DNA of 64,000 nucleotides from Panax quinquefolius (taxonomy: Eukaryota; Streptophyta; Magnoliopsida; Apiales; Araliaceae), in NCBI GenBank assembly GCA_020205615.1, contig CM035168.1, positions 6,824,237-6,888,236 on the forward strand, read 5' to 3'. Numbering within the stretch: the stretch's first letter is position 1; each line of letters begins with the position of its first letter. A program made the translations under genes and the position numbers. The notes under the pieces are model-generated. The model searched no databases and was not told the origin of the DNA. It saw only the letters and a program-made list of their open reading frames with translations. Below are positions 46,510 to 59,010 of this stretch, piece after piece.

Positions 46510-47956
46510 ATGGAGCCTATGGGAGTTTTCCTTAAAGAAGATTGGGATTCTTTGAACAAAATGTTCACCAGCAATGAAGAGGCCGATTTCACACTGCAGT
46601 TCTTGCAATGTCCCAATGGTGAAGCTAATGCCAATGAGGCTGGTTTTGATCAGGAAACTTTGTTCTATTCTTCTGAAAATTTTAACACTAATTTCTATCT
46701 TTCTCAAGAAAGTGCTAATAGTACTACAAGTGCTAGTAACTATAGTGTGTGTTTTCCCACTCAAATCCATGAGAACAGCCACTTTTGTGATTCTAATCTT
46801 AATACAATGATGAATGATAATTTTTATATAATGGACGGACAAATTAACATGTTAACGCAATTTTTTCCCAATCATCATGCCATGCAAGATGTTATCTGCT
46901 TGAAAGAAGAGATGGGCAATGACTCATTGGGAAATGCAGATAATACTGATTTAGGCCTCAAGAGGAAGTTTGAAGTTCCACAACAGCCTGAAACTTTCGA
47001 GGATCATCCAAAGAAAAAATCCAGGACTCCAAGAGATGTAAGTACCATGTGAAATTTATTGAAATGATTTTTTTGGGGGATAATGTGAGTTCCAATTACT
47101 ATTTATATGTGAGAGAAATCATGTGAAAATATTTTTATTTTTTTTAATTATCGGTTTTAAAGAATGTCATATAATGTGTTTGTGTAGTGATGATTTCTCA
47201 TAAACTGATCGAGGTTACTTGCTATATAAATGCAGTTACCGAAGGATAAGAGGAACATTGTGCAGCCAAAGAAGAATCAGAAGCTTATTCAAAATGTGAG
47301 CACTGATGAAGAGAGTACTTATGGTGGCCCAAATGGGCAGAGCTCTAGTAGTTACTGCTCAGAGGATGATTCCAATGCTTCTCAAGAGCTAAATGGAGGA
47401 GCAACTTCAGACTCCACAGGCTCTGCAGCTCTCAATTCAAGCGGCAAGCCGAGAGCCGGTAGAGGGGCAGCAACTGATCCCCAAAGCCTCTATGCAAGGG
47501 TAAGTCACAAACTTACTAGTAACTAGCATGATACTTCTTGTGTTCAGAAATGAGAGTCATATTTGATTTTTTGAATTTTTTTAATATCAATTTTTTATGA
47601 CACGACTTTACAAGTCTTAATTTAGAGGAAAAAATACAGTTAAAAAGTCGAATGAAATAATATTTAAAATTTATATTTTAGTGTAATTAGTTACTTGCAT
47701 ATATATCCAGTTCAAATGTCTTTTATTTATATTTTTGCAGAAAAGAAGAGAGAGAATAAATGAGAGACTAAGAATTCTGCAAAGCCTTGTTCCTAATGGA
47801 ACAAAGGTTGACATTAGCACAATGCTTGAAGAGGCAGTACATTATGTGAAGTTTTTGCAGCTTCAAATTAAGGTAATTTGAGTTAATTAAAGTGACTATT
47901 TCAATAGCCATCACCTTATAGAAATTGTACTTGGTTCTTATTTTTCAATCTACAAT

Positions 47957-47996
<40 letters not shown>

Positions 47997-48124
47997 ACCG
48001 ATTTGGGTTATGTTTTTTGTAGTTACTGAGCTCTGATGATATGTGGATGTATGCTCCTATTGCTTACAATGGGATGGACATGGGTCTCTACCAGAAGATT
48101 TCTGATCAAACTCAATTATCCTGA
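46510..48124 (+). CDS. bHLH transcription factor, RSL (ROOT HAIR DEFECTIVE 6-LIKE) group, four exons
   Basis: Exons 46510-47037, 47236-47499, 47741-47872 and 48023-48124 join in phase 0 at GT..AG borders and encode 341 residues. Residues 1-176 are Ser/Asn-rich with a basic KKKSRTPRD (possible nuclear signal). Exon 2 ends in [11 protein letters not shown]. Exon 3 gives the b[47 protein letters not shown]. Exon 4 holds the group's C-terminal signature [15 protein letters not shown]. In Arabidopsis, class VIIIc proteins (RSL2, RSL4) act in nuclei of root-hair cells and turn on hair growth. The basic region has the Glu and Arg for E-box contact but lacks the usual His, as in the rest of the group. 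It is closest in wording to RSL2/RSL4; which paralogue it is cannot be told here. Confidence 0.93.
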
Positions 48125-48605
48125 AGATCATTTGTTCATAATTGTGACTTGAGATTTAAAAAAGAATTAAGAAAAAGGAAAGAGATTATTTATGCTGACT
48201 TTTGATGTTTAATATATATAATTGTATATTGCATTTTTCAATCATGAGTAATAATTCTCATGTTTTATATATAATAACACTTATAAAATGATTCCCTTGT
48301 ACATTGCTACATGGTTGTTAAATGAGATGGTTTCGAACGTTTTCAAGATACAATTAATTAAGATCTGCTTATAACTTCTTCATCATACAATGAATTAAGG
48401 ACTGCTTATTAAATTATATGCAGTTTTAGAAAATATATATACACATAGATTTTTCATTTCTGGATCAAAGAACTGTCTATCTGTTCTGCATGCATGATAT
48501 AAAGTCATTTCATTCGTGATCAATCATTTCATTATATATATGGATGAGAACCTCTATCCTTTCAACCCAATCTGGGTCTTCCATTTCATAATAAAAATGG
48601 GAAGT
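48125..48605. other. bHLH 3' flank
   Basis: AT-rich sequence after the bHLH stop. AATAAT-type words near 48247-48275 could serve as polyadenylation signals. No other feature is recognised. Confidence 0.35.
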
Positions 48606-48740
48606 GGTTAGCATAAAGTTCATTTTTAGGTAAGTTGGTCATTAATCGAATAAGTCTTGACAATCAATCGCGGAGATTTTGTGTGTCGGTATTTTATTAC
48701 CAGATTATTAACTTACCAAAAAATAAACTTCATGCTAACC
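48606..48740. mobile_element. Small MITE with about 30-bp terminal inverted repeats
   Basis: The left end GGTTAGCATAAAGTTCATTT and the right end read inward GGTTAGCATGAAGTTTATTT continue to match to TGGTAAGTT, giving about 30-bp inverted repeats around a 70-bp centre. There is no coding capacity, and no secure target duplication was seen. Confidence 0.65.
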
Positions 48741-48814
48741 GGATCCATAAAAATATTAGGAAATAAGGCTAGCGCATAACAATTATTAGGAGAATGTTAT
48801 GCGGTACCTAACCC

Positions 48815-50074
48815 ATAGCTTAATTCCGACGGATTATTCCGTCGAAAATGTCTTTTTTCCGTTGAAATTAGTTTATTTCAGACGGAATATTTCGTCTGTA
48901 ATTCCGCCGGATATACAGGCATTTAAATTAATTCCGTCAAAAATTCGGTCGAAAATAACTAAAATCGACAGAATAATTCCGACTAATTTTACATCAAAAA
49001 TAGTCTATTTTTAACGAACATTTTCGTCATCATTATAATTAATTGCGTCGACGTTAAGGCAAGTTAATTTCGACAGAATATCCCTTAAAAATATTATTTT
49101 TTCGTCGGAAATATGACTTTTAAAAAAAAATGATAAAATATAATCTCGACGGAATTCCCGTCGGGAATACCTTATTCCGTTGAGATTAACCGAGAATTTT
49201 TTAACTAAACTTTTAAATATTGCATTTTCTAGGTTTTTAAACCTTATTTTGGTACCTGTAACATGTTTTATCCCAACAACAAATACATTAATATATTTCA
49301 CATCCAACACATAACTATAAAAACTGTTTTATCTTATCATATCAAACGTAAACCATATAATTAGTGTGAATATGAATTAAGTAAATAATTAACAATGACA
49401 AATATACATCAATTAAACTATATTTTTTTTATAATATGTACAAATGATCTACAATATAATGAATAAATCTGTACAAATGATCTACAATTTAATGAATAAA
49501 TCTATACAAATGAACTATAAACTAGTAGGAGGATCATCAGGCGAGGGTGGACGCGCGACGGTGTTGCTCTGGTGTATGAAAATTAGCGTTAGCGTCGTCG
49601 TCCCCCCACTCACCATCGCCACCATGCTCTACATCACCAGCCGCTCCACGCCACCCTGTTGATAGGATTAAAAATATAAATCATTAGTCTGATTCGTATA
49701 TATGCAAGAATTAAAGAGGCTGCTAAATGAAAATAAAATAACATGCAGAATACCTGAGTAGGCGGTGAGGGATGTCCTAAAACCTCCAATAATATGGTAA
49801 CCATCTCTGGAGCACCTCATTCCTTAACGCGACGAACTGCTCCTGCGATAATTTCATACTCTCAACGGTGGTCCCTGAAGCAATATCCTGAGCTAGCACG
49901 GCTAGGCAACTGCTGACGACGAAAAATTGGATCCGTCTGAAACCTATCCGACACCGCCGCTATAACCCTCTGGAATAGCGCGTCATCCAAGGTAGCGTAC
50001 GTATGAAATGGTTTAACATCTGCTCTCGGACGCTGGCGTTGGCTAGAGCCTGCAAAAATAAATAGAACATTACG
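48815..50074 (-). mobile_element. CACTA relic (TCGACGGAAT subfamily), truncated
   Basis: At 48815-49200 the words TTCCGTCG/CGACGGAAT recur in both orientations, as in the subterminal zone of the element starting at 57217. On the minus strand about 50060-49865 reads RADVKPFHTYATLDDALFQR, VIAAVSDRF and on to RQQLPS. A further piece at about 49850-49770 contains EMVTILLEVLGHPSPPT. These resemble the C-terminal part of a CACTA second gene. A 72-codon + frame at 49444-49662 is probably chance. No CACTA terminus is preserved on the left, and the right side is cut by the LTR at 50075. Confidence 0.5.
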
Positions 50075-50358
50075 AGTGACGCCCCCAAAATAGGTCCACA
50101 CAACCCATTCCGGGTCTCCAAATACATGGTACAGAATCCAAATACAAACTTCATTAATACAACTGTCGTACAAAATACGAAAAACACATAAGCTGTGAGT
50201 TTTAATACAAATATTATCTCGTAGACAATATTCAAACTCAAATAAAGTCCTCATTACAATTATTATCACAGTATTTTACACAATAGTGAGGACTACTATA
50301 AGAACCATCTTGGACCATTACCCTACTCCCTGACTTGTCTCAGCTACATTCTCGCCTC
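50075..50358 (-). repeat. Partial LTR of the TGTGACGCC family, cut by a CACTA element
   Basis: From 50077 the sequence TGACGCCCCCAAAATAGGTC continues with CATGGTACAG, AAGCTGTGAGTTTTAATAC and AGTGAGGACTACTA. It matches the left ends of the LTRs at 1470, 18314 and 25770. The first two bases should be TG but read AG. The LTR stops at 50358, where CACTACAAG begins. Its remainder is not found within the window. Confidence 0.75.
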
Positions 50359-51563
50359 CACTACAAGAAAATAATCTATCTGTGACCAAAGCTTTCAGCG
50401 GTTGCTGATAGTAGTAACAATGACCGCCATCTGCAACCGGTATTAATTCTAGTCACTAGTTTATATTAGCGAACACATGCGGTCGCTGACATGCATTTTC
50501 CTCCCAAAAATTGGTGCGAAACGTTGACGCATATGTTTTTGTGCGACCAATATATAACGTCATTAAAAATTAACGAGCTGATAACGGTCGCTGATCCTCT
50601 TAAATGTAAACAGAATCAGGCATTCGCTCGATCAGAAGAAAAGAAAAAGAGGGAGAACAGAAGAGGGAGAAGAGGGAGAAAGGGGGAGGGGAGAAGAGAA
50701 GAGGGAGGGAGAAATTTTTCACCAACGCCGCCCGTCTCGATAACTCAGGTAGAAAACTTGTAATCGTTAATTAAGTATTTATGAAAGAGATTTCATCAAT
50801 TGGGTTTTGATTTTCAATTGGGTTTTGTGAAAGTACTGAGTTTTGATTTTCAATTGGGTTCCAATGCAGTTCTGTTTGTTTTGTTTTTTCCCTTTTTTCT
50901 CATTTGTTCGTTGGTGTGTTAGAGGCAAAAACCGTCAATGTTCATCATTCTGTTCAATTGGGTTCTAATGCAGTTATTTGTTTCGTCTGGGTTGGTACGT
51001 ACTGAAATTGGAGCTAACGATTATGCATATACTGTAGGATCTTCTATACTTGGAAAAATCACTCAAGAGCTTACAATCAAGAGAGCTACTAATTTTCTAC
51101 AGGTAATCACTACACCTTAATTGCAAAATTTAGGGTTATGTTACTTCCTTGTCCCTAAAAGTTATTCATTTTTCCACATTTAGGGTCTGGTTATGTAATT
51201 ATCTCATCTTGCAATCAAGATGAGATAATTTGTTGGTATCTTTTAGGGTTTGTAAAATTTTTTGAACTACTAAATTAGTGTATTTTCATTGCATTGTCTC
51301 AATAGGATTTTAGCTTCTTACTTTAGAGTATTATCTGAGGAGAGAAAAGGGAGTGAATTCGCAGAATCAGATTATGTAGAAGCTATGAACTGCCATATAG
51401 TTTTAACACAAATTGGCATTTGTAGAGCATATAGGTCATAAATATTAAACCACACAGTAACTTCATAAATCTCCATACTTGACTAGGTGCTAAAGATGCC
51501 TAAATTAGCATGCTAGCTAGGAGGCCATATCTAAACTTATTGGTTAAGATGGAGAAAGGACTT

Positions 51564-54500
51564 TGTGAGACCCCGAAATTTATGAATTGAAAGTACTCAA
51601 TTTTCTTATAATTGTTATTTTATTTAGTAAATGGTTAAATTGATAAAGGGTTAAAGTTAAAGGTGATATTTGAAAATTTTGCAAAGTAAGAAAGTTGTCA
51701 TAAAATAATCGGTGGTAAAAGTACAGTAATACTCCTGGTTGCATAGTAGCACACGGTATTGATTATTAATGCTTACGTGAGAAGTCACTCAGTTTTGTTC
51801 AATTATTGCTACAGTAATTGTTGTATAGTATCTCACGTTATTTGATTCAATTATTGTCGATATTTTATATATTATTAAACCAATAATTGAGATAACAAAG
51901 TTGTTAATATTATTATTTGCAATATTAACGATGTCTAGAAGTTCTGTCAAGGAGAGGTTTGGTCACCTAATTACGCGTCAATAGGGAGAAATTCTTATTG
52001 GAAAGCCCCCTCTTTCCTAGGAACGATCTGGTCGATTAATAGTGTGAGTTATAATAATGATGATGAATTTTGTTTTATTATTATTATAAATGTAATAAAA
52101 CAGAATACTTTTTATAAAGTTTTATTTTATTTGATTATAAATAGAATATAATATATTTTACTATGCATAGTGCTTGCATAATGTTTGCGTAGTAAAATCT
52201 TTTTATATAAAACAAAATACTTTTATAAAGTTATTTGTTTTATTAGATTATAAATAGAATATATTATATTTTATTATGCATAGTGCTTGCGTAGTGTTGA
52301 CATAGTAAAATCTTTTTATATAAAATAGAATACTTTTATAAAGTTATTTATTTTATTAGATTATAGATAGAATATATTATATTTTATTATGCATAGTGTT
52401 TACATAGTGTTACATATAGTGTTTGCGTAGTAAAATCTTTTTATATAAAACAAAATATTTTTATAAAATTATTTGTTTTATTAGATTTTAAATAATATAT
52501 ATATATTATATTATATTATATTATATTATATTTTATTAATTGCATAGTATCATTTCCATTCTCCTATAAATAAGATGCTTAGTTAGAATTGAAATCACAC
52601 CAGAAGTTCAGAGAATTCTTCTTCTATAATCTTGAGCGTATTTCTTTAGAGTTTAAGAAAGCTTTGAACGTAGTACAAGTTTTCTTTAGGTATATCCTCG
52701 TCCTACCAGTCGAAATACTCTTCTTTCTAAGGTAAGGGATATTGTTTGTTGTATTCGTAAGGGATATTATTTGTTGTACTCGTAAGGGGTATTATTTCTT
52801 TCGTATTCATGAAGAGAACTTCTGTTATTCCATTCTTTATTATTTTATTGGAATAACCTGTATACGTGGACTACCCACTTGGTGAAATTCTTTTGTTATT
52901 CCATTCCTTATTATTCTGTTGGAATAACCCGTATATGCGAAGTACCGCATACATGGTGAAATTCTTCTGTTATTCCATTCTTTATTATTATGTTGGAATA
53001 ACCTCTATATGCGAAGTACCACATACATGGTAAAATTCTTCTATTATTCCATTCTTTATTATTTTGTCAGAATATCCTGTCTGTGCGTATTACGCATGAC
53101 CTGGTTCCATTATTTATTATTCTATTGGAATAACCTGTCTGTGCGGTTTATCGCATGCATGGTGAATTCTGTTGTTATTCCATTCTTTATTATTATGTTG
53201 GAATAACCTGTCTATGCGAAGTACCGCATACATGGTGAAATTCTTCTATTATTCCATTCTTTATTATTACGTGAAATATCTTGTCATAATGCGTTTACGC
53301 GTGACTGGTTCCATTCTTTATTATTACGCCGGAATATCACATGCGTGCGTTTATGCATGACACAGTTCCATTATTTATTATTACATTGAATAACTTTTGT
53401 CTAATCTGTACCGCATGCATGGTGAATTCTTGATTATTTCATTCGTTATTATTACATTGGAATAACTCATACATGTGGATTACCACATGCATGGTGAATG
53501 ATCATTTGTATTCATTCCTTATTAAATTGTGGAAATGATCTGTTTACGTTGATTATGATGAGAGTCATAATAAAAGCATTGGATTGATGAAAATCATGGG
53601 TATATGTAGTATTAGTAAGTGTTATGATGAGTTATGTTGGTTGTTATATGAAAACATGAAAGTTTCTTAGAAATCATAAAGGGTTGAAAATCAGATTTTG
53701 GTGAAAATGGAACATGAAATTCAATTGACCATATCTCCTATTATATTTCGAATTTTTGAGTGTGGTCAAGTTCTAGAGTTAGATCTATGAGTTTTCTAAC
53801 TTATCCAAGTGGAATCACTGAAAGAGGAGTTGTAGATTTTTGTATGGACTATTTTTAACAAAGCACGAAAAAGTGAAAAAGGAGAAAAAAGCTACTGCCC
53901 AAAATTTTGTATGGGCTGTTTCGGCCACTTAATTTATGAAATTTTTTTTGGCCTTTTGGGACATGGAAATATATGGTATAAAGTACCTCCTATCCAAAAA
54001 TGAGCTCATTCCGACTTAAAATGAGCAAGTTATGACTATTTCAATATTTAGGTTTTTCCGACGAAAAAAGCTATAATCAGAGTTCTATAACTCCGATGAC
54101 CATGAAATTTAAACTGGAAGCTCACGTTAACATGTGTAAGATCCTGCCAAGATTTGGGAATTTTTGGAGTTAAACTTGAGGTAGCTACTTTCTTAAGAAA
54201 TTAATTAGAAATTGATTTTTGAAAAATACTTAAGGGAGTTAAAAAATTTTAAAAAAATACTTGTTGTGTATGAAATATATGTATATATGTTTGGACAAAG
54301 GATAGAAAAATAATAAGTTGATTTGGTAATTTTTCATTAAAATGGTTTAATTCTGAAACATATGAGTTAAATATGTTATGTGAAGTTGAAGAATTGGTAA
54401 ATAGGATTTTAGGGCTTGAAAATCCTATATAAGGTATATCTTGATTTTTGATGAAGGATTTGATCATTGGTGATGAAATCTTATGAGTATATAACATTTT

Positions 54501-56303
54501 TGAATGATTAAAATGCATTATTTGGTAAAGTGTAAACAATTGAAATAAATTGTTAATAAGTTTAAGAAGTGATTAAAATATTATTATAATATTAATAATA
54601 TTAGATTATGAGTTTATTAAGTGATTGATAATATTTGGATAAATTTAAAGTCTTTAATATTTATCCTTATTTTCGTTTGATTAATGCTTATATCATTGTC
54701 ATCATCCTCATGCTTATATTATGATGAAAGTCATCTTTGGCTTACGTGCTTAGATGAACTGTTGATTATTGGTTTTACAGTTGTATATTACGTGCATAGA
54801 TAGACTGTTGATTATTGGTTTTACAGTTGTATATCTTTGGCTTATGTGAAAAGATAAACTAGTTATTATTGGTTTTACAGTTGTATACCTTTGGCTTACG
54901 TGCAAAGATGAACTATTGATTGATGAGTATCTTTGGCTTATATGCATAGATGGACTTTGTATGATTATGACCAGGGAGTATTTGGTATACTCATGACCAT
55001 AATGTTACAAATGATGTGGTAAAAGTCCTCATTGGCCCGTAGTGTAGGGATGATTCGATGATGTGGATTAATTATTGAGCCGAGTCTCAGCAATAAAATA
55101 TTAATTCATGGATGTGATAATAATGAATATCATTGGCCCGTAGTGCATGGATAATTCATGGATGTGATATTAACGAATATCCTTGGCTGTAGTGCAGGGG
55201 TGATTCGATGATGTGGATTATTTATTAAGCTGAGTCTCAGTGATAAAATATTGATAATAAACTTTTAAATTCGTTGAAGATAGTAGATATATGTCATGCT
55301 CTACTTGACTCTTCTAAAATACAGTTGTATGTCTTCGGCCTGTAGTGCAAAGATGAAATGATAATGAATATCTTTGGCCGGAGTGCAAAGATGAATTTAT
55401 TAAGTATAATTATAAACATGAACTGTGATAGGGTATAACCATGATCTTTGATGTTTCAGGTAAAGATAGGTGATGAAAATTATCTTCTTCCTGAGTGCGA
55501 AGAGGGATTTAAAATCACAATTATGACTATGAGTTATTCATATGATTGTGAAAAGGAACTGTTGATTGATGTTATAGGGATAAAACATTGTTGGTGGACT
55601 TTTAACGTGGAGAAGATAATAGACTTTATGGTCTATTTGACCCTTCTAATGGATTGCTCGTTCCGCTGCAACTATGATTGAAAAGTTTATCATCTACCAT
55701 ATGTTCTAAATCTCTTATTTATTATTGACGAAAGCTGATAATTTAATTATTTTTAGTCATGTTATTCTTTACTGGGCTATTTATGGTCACCCTTTGCTTC
55801 ACAATTCCTTTCAGGTAATAAGAGTGTAGCTGGGTCGAGCGGGGATAACAGGGAAATAGTGAGATGGTCCAAGACTGTTGAAGTTTCTCAATACATTATA
55901 AAACGGCATGCCATGCAATATATAATTGCATTGAGGACCTAAGATGTGTGTGTTGTATTTTATACGTCACTTAATAATTAATTTTGGTGAACAACAATAG
56001 GTTGATGAGAACCCAACCTTGAAAGCATCAAACGTGCACCGCATTAAAATGAAGAGAACAGAAATCTTCTCGTGTCCCTTTGGAGACTTGAAATATTTGC
56101 TGCTGTACTTTATATGGCATGTAATAATTTGAGTATGAATATTGTCGTATTATATACGTTATAATATTTGTATTGAAACTCATAGTATATATGTCGTCGT
56201 ATTTTGCACGACAGTTGTATAAACGAAGTTTATAATTGATTTCTGTAGTGTGATATTTGGCGACTCAGAATGGGTCGTGTGGACCTATTTTGGGGGCGTC
56301 ACA
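51564..56303 (+). mobile_element. Long LTR (4.7 kb), TGTGAGACCCC ... GGGGCGTCACA, + orientation
   Basis: The ends TGTGAGACCCC and GGGGGCGTCACA are the inverse of those at 1470-3889, with which it shares inner blocks, so it is of the same LTR family on the other strand. No gag or pol is recognised within its 4740 bp, so it is either a long solo LTR or a recombinant. The bases flanking it (GACTT and GGCAT) do not form a convincing target duplication. Inside are a 60-77 bp tandem array (52810-53510) and repeated CTTTGGCTTA..AAGATGAA phrases (54730-55400). A 77-codon + frame at 55448-55681 has no recognised relatives. Confidence 0.6.
52810..53510. repeat. Tandem array, unit about 60-77 bp (TTATTCCATTCTTTATTATT ... 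TGGTGAAATTCTT)
   Basis: About ten units each contain TTATTCCATTCTTTATTATT, TGGAATAACCTG and a GCG..CGCATACATGGTGAA phrase. The same array, shorter and on the opposite strand, occurs in both chromovirus LTRs (19400-19700 and 26860-27070). It is therefore a long-standing feature of this LTR family. Confidence 0.85.
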
Positions 56304-56871
56304 GGCATTGGGTACCCTTTATTGACAGGTCACAACTTTGTTAGTACAAATACCCTCTAACGTAAAAGGAATGCCTAAATTAGTATGCTAGGAGGTCATG
56401 TTCTCTATATCTTTGACATGTTTATGTACCTTTCATTTATAGTTGTCGTAGTTAACTATTTCATACAATTACTTGTCATTATTGTCATTTTATTTATATA
56501 TGTAAATCATATAACTCATACTAACAAAACATATTTTTTATTTATAGATATCTTCTGAACCAACACAACGAAAGTGCGGGTTGGGTCGGGGCCCTAATCA
56601 TGTGCCGAAGGCTCCGGCTAATCCGAATGATCGCATTCTCATACAGATTCGTCCTCCTCCAGAAAGCACGTAAGTTAAACATCGTGTATATATAACCATT
56701 TTATATTTTCATTGTTATAGATATATACTAATGTAAATTATTTTTTATATTATAATAAAATTACTTATTTTTGTTTGTAAATTATTGTAAATTGTAGTGA
56801 TTTTCAAGATAATAAAATTGTGAAGTGCATTTCATAATTATGCTTACAAAACTGGCCTACACCAGTGATTA

Positions 56872-57216
56872 TGTAAGACCCCAACTTTTACGAATAAAGA
56901 ATAATTTTCTTGAAATATATTTTTGAATATTATGGTGTGGATTTGATATAATGTTATAGTTGTGGGTAATATTTATAAATTTTGCAAAGTAAACAAGTGG
57001 TTATATAATATTCGATTGGTCGGAGAATATTCATTTTAACAGGGAATATTCGTACGACTACACAATCATTGGTGGACCCCACAACGGAAGTATTGTAAGT
57101 AGTTAAAAAACACATATAATTATCTTTTATAAAAATAACTATGGAGAGTGTTACCGTTAAAAGCTGTTGAACTACCCTATTAGTAAAAGTACGATGTCTG
57201 GCGTCGTTGCATAGTA
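56872..57216 (+). repeat. Partial LTR, cut by the third CACTA element
   Basis: It begins TGTAAGACCCCAACTTTTA and matches the start (read on the minus strand) of the chromovirus LTRs at 20950 and 28362, including TTGAATATTATGG, GTTGTGGGTAATATTTATAA and GGTGGACCCCACAAC. After 345 bp it is interrupted by CACTACAAG at 57217. The rest would lie beyond the window. Confidence 0.8.
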
Positions 57217-58489
57217 CACTACAAGAAAAGGCTTTATTTTCGACGGAATTATTGTCGACTAAACATATTCAGTCGATATTAATATAAGACCGATCGAATA
57301 TTTAGTCGACATTAATTCAGTTGGAATTAATGTATCCTCAACTGACATCAGTCGGATTTAAGATCTTCTCCTTGGCGCGAGGGTTTCCCGCCAGCGCGAA
57401 TATATAGTCTACCGAATATGTGTCATCCTCGACTGAATAATTCGTCGATGTTATCATAACGTCGACTAACACAACCTCGACGGACTTTCGTTGGAAATAA
57501 ACCTAAAAAAACCCTTCACCTTCCCTGCGTCCTCTCATTTTCATTTCCCTCTCTATTTCTACATTTCCCTCTCTATTTCTCTAGACTACTGATCTCTCTC
57601 TCTCTCTCTCTCTCTCGGTCCCAACCCCTCGATCTCCACCGTGACCCCTCGATCTCACCGGTCCCCCCACCTGCACCCGCAGAGTGCCCCCATTCCCCGT
57701 GGTCGTCCCCCACTTGCGACACCACCACCTTGGTACCCCCCCCCCTCTCCCCTGTCGGCGTCGTCCCTACGTCATCCCTTATAGTCCCAGGTGCCCCCCA
57801 CCCACCCACCCACCCACCCCTCCTCGTACCCCCACTCCCAAACCCCTTCCCAGGTACCCCCCCCTCTCCCTGGACCCCAGAGCCCACCCCAACACTCACT
57901 TCTTGCTGTAAGCCCACGACCAATCTCCATGATCCACTAGTAGGCTCAACATGCTTAGACTTTTCATTGCTTGGCCAGATCCGTATTGAGTATATATATA
58001 TATATATATATATATGTTAGTAGTATGAAATTTAAGTATGAAATTTGTGTATGAATTTGGTATTATAATATGAATTGGTTTAAATTTATTTTGTTTTGGA
58101 TTGATAATGTATAATGTATATTTGCTTGAATTCTATTTTTGGTATTATAATGTATATATATATAATTACATTTTTTTTTTATGTCATTTAGATGCGAAAT
58201 TGGTCATTTAAACTTACATACAATATAAGCATCCATTTTATTGTTTGGTTTTATTTTCTTTTATGTAATTACAGTGTATATTTCTTCAATTTCAATATTG
58301 TATATATGTTGTATGTTAATAACAATAAAGTAATTTTATGCTTGATATTTCCAACGAAATTTCCCACGAAATTCTGTCAGAATTCTTGAGATGCAAAAAT
58401 CATTGCTCTAAACTATTTATTACTTAATTTACTAATACTAAAATTCACTAATTAAGTAGCATTTACTTAATTAGTTTTAGACAAATAAT

Positions 58490-59010
58490 TTATACTTCAA
58501 ATATCAATTATTTTAATCAACTTAATTAAAAAATAAAATAAAATAAAATTCACTATTTAATATACTAATATATAATTAGAATAAAATAAAATAAATTTTA
58601 ATAAATGAAATAAATATAATTTAATATATAAATAGATTAAATTAAAAATAAAAATTATTAATAAAAAATAAATAAAAAAATAAATTTCATTTAATTTAGT
58701 TTATTAAATAAAATAAATTTTAAAAATGAGATAATATAATATAATAAAAAAATAAATTAAATTAAAATAATTAATAAATTAAAATAACATAAAATAAAAA
58801 TAAAATAAAATAAAATAAATTAAATTAAATGAATTAAATTAAATTTAAATTAAATTTAATTTAATTTAATAAATAAATTTTATAAGGTAGTTTAATTTAA
58901 TTTAATTTAATAAAATTTAAAAATTATATTATATAATATAAAATAAAATAAAATAAATAAAATAAATTATAATAAATTAAAATAATAAATTAAATCAACT
59001 CAAAATAATA
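58490..59010. repeat. Extremely AT-rich low-complexity tract (AAATA/TAAAA units)
   Basis: Almost pure A and T with a loose five-base periodicity (AAATA, TAAAA, TTAAA), inside the third CACTA between its terminus and the transposase gene. No gene. Confidence 0.85.

Larger units (their letters stand above)
50359..56871 (+). mobile_element. Second CACTA element (GCGGTCGCTGAT subfamily), left end only, interrupted
   Basis: It begins CACTACAAGAAAATAATC, with GCGGTCGCTGA words following (50395-50600) and a purine-rich leader (50640-50715). An open stretch at 50938-51100 (TEIGANDYAYTVGSSILGK) ends before a GT donor. After the LTR insertion (51564-56303), 56548-56667 reads RKCGLGRGPNHVPKAPANPN, then RILIQIRPPPES, with AG and GT borders, an exon of CACTA first-gene character. 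The element is cut again at 56872 by another LTR, and no right terminus is seen. A perfect 15-bp hairpin lies at 51197-51230. Gene function is lost. Confidence 0.55.

Noticed and set aside
55448..55681. 77-codon + strand frame as a gene
   Set aside because: It lies inside a long LTR next to repeated non-coding phrases and matches no family I know.
51559..56308. Target-site duplication for the 4.7-kb LTR
   Set aside because: GACTT and GGCAT agree at only three of five positions, so I do not claim a duplication.
57573..58020. Proline/glycine-rich frames near a TC run
   Set aside because: Compositional frames in the C-rich leader of the third CACTA; no relatives or splice context.
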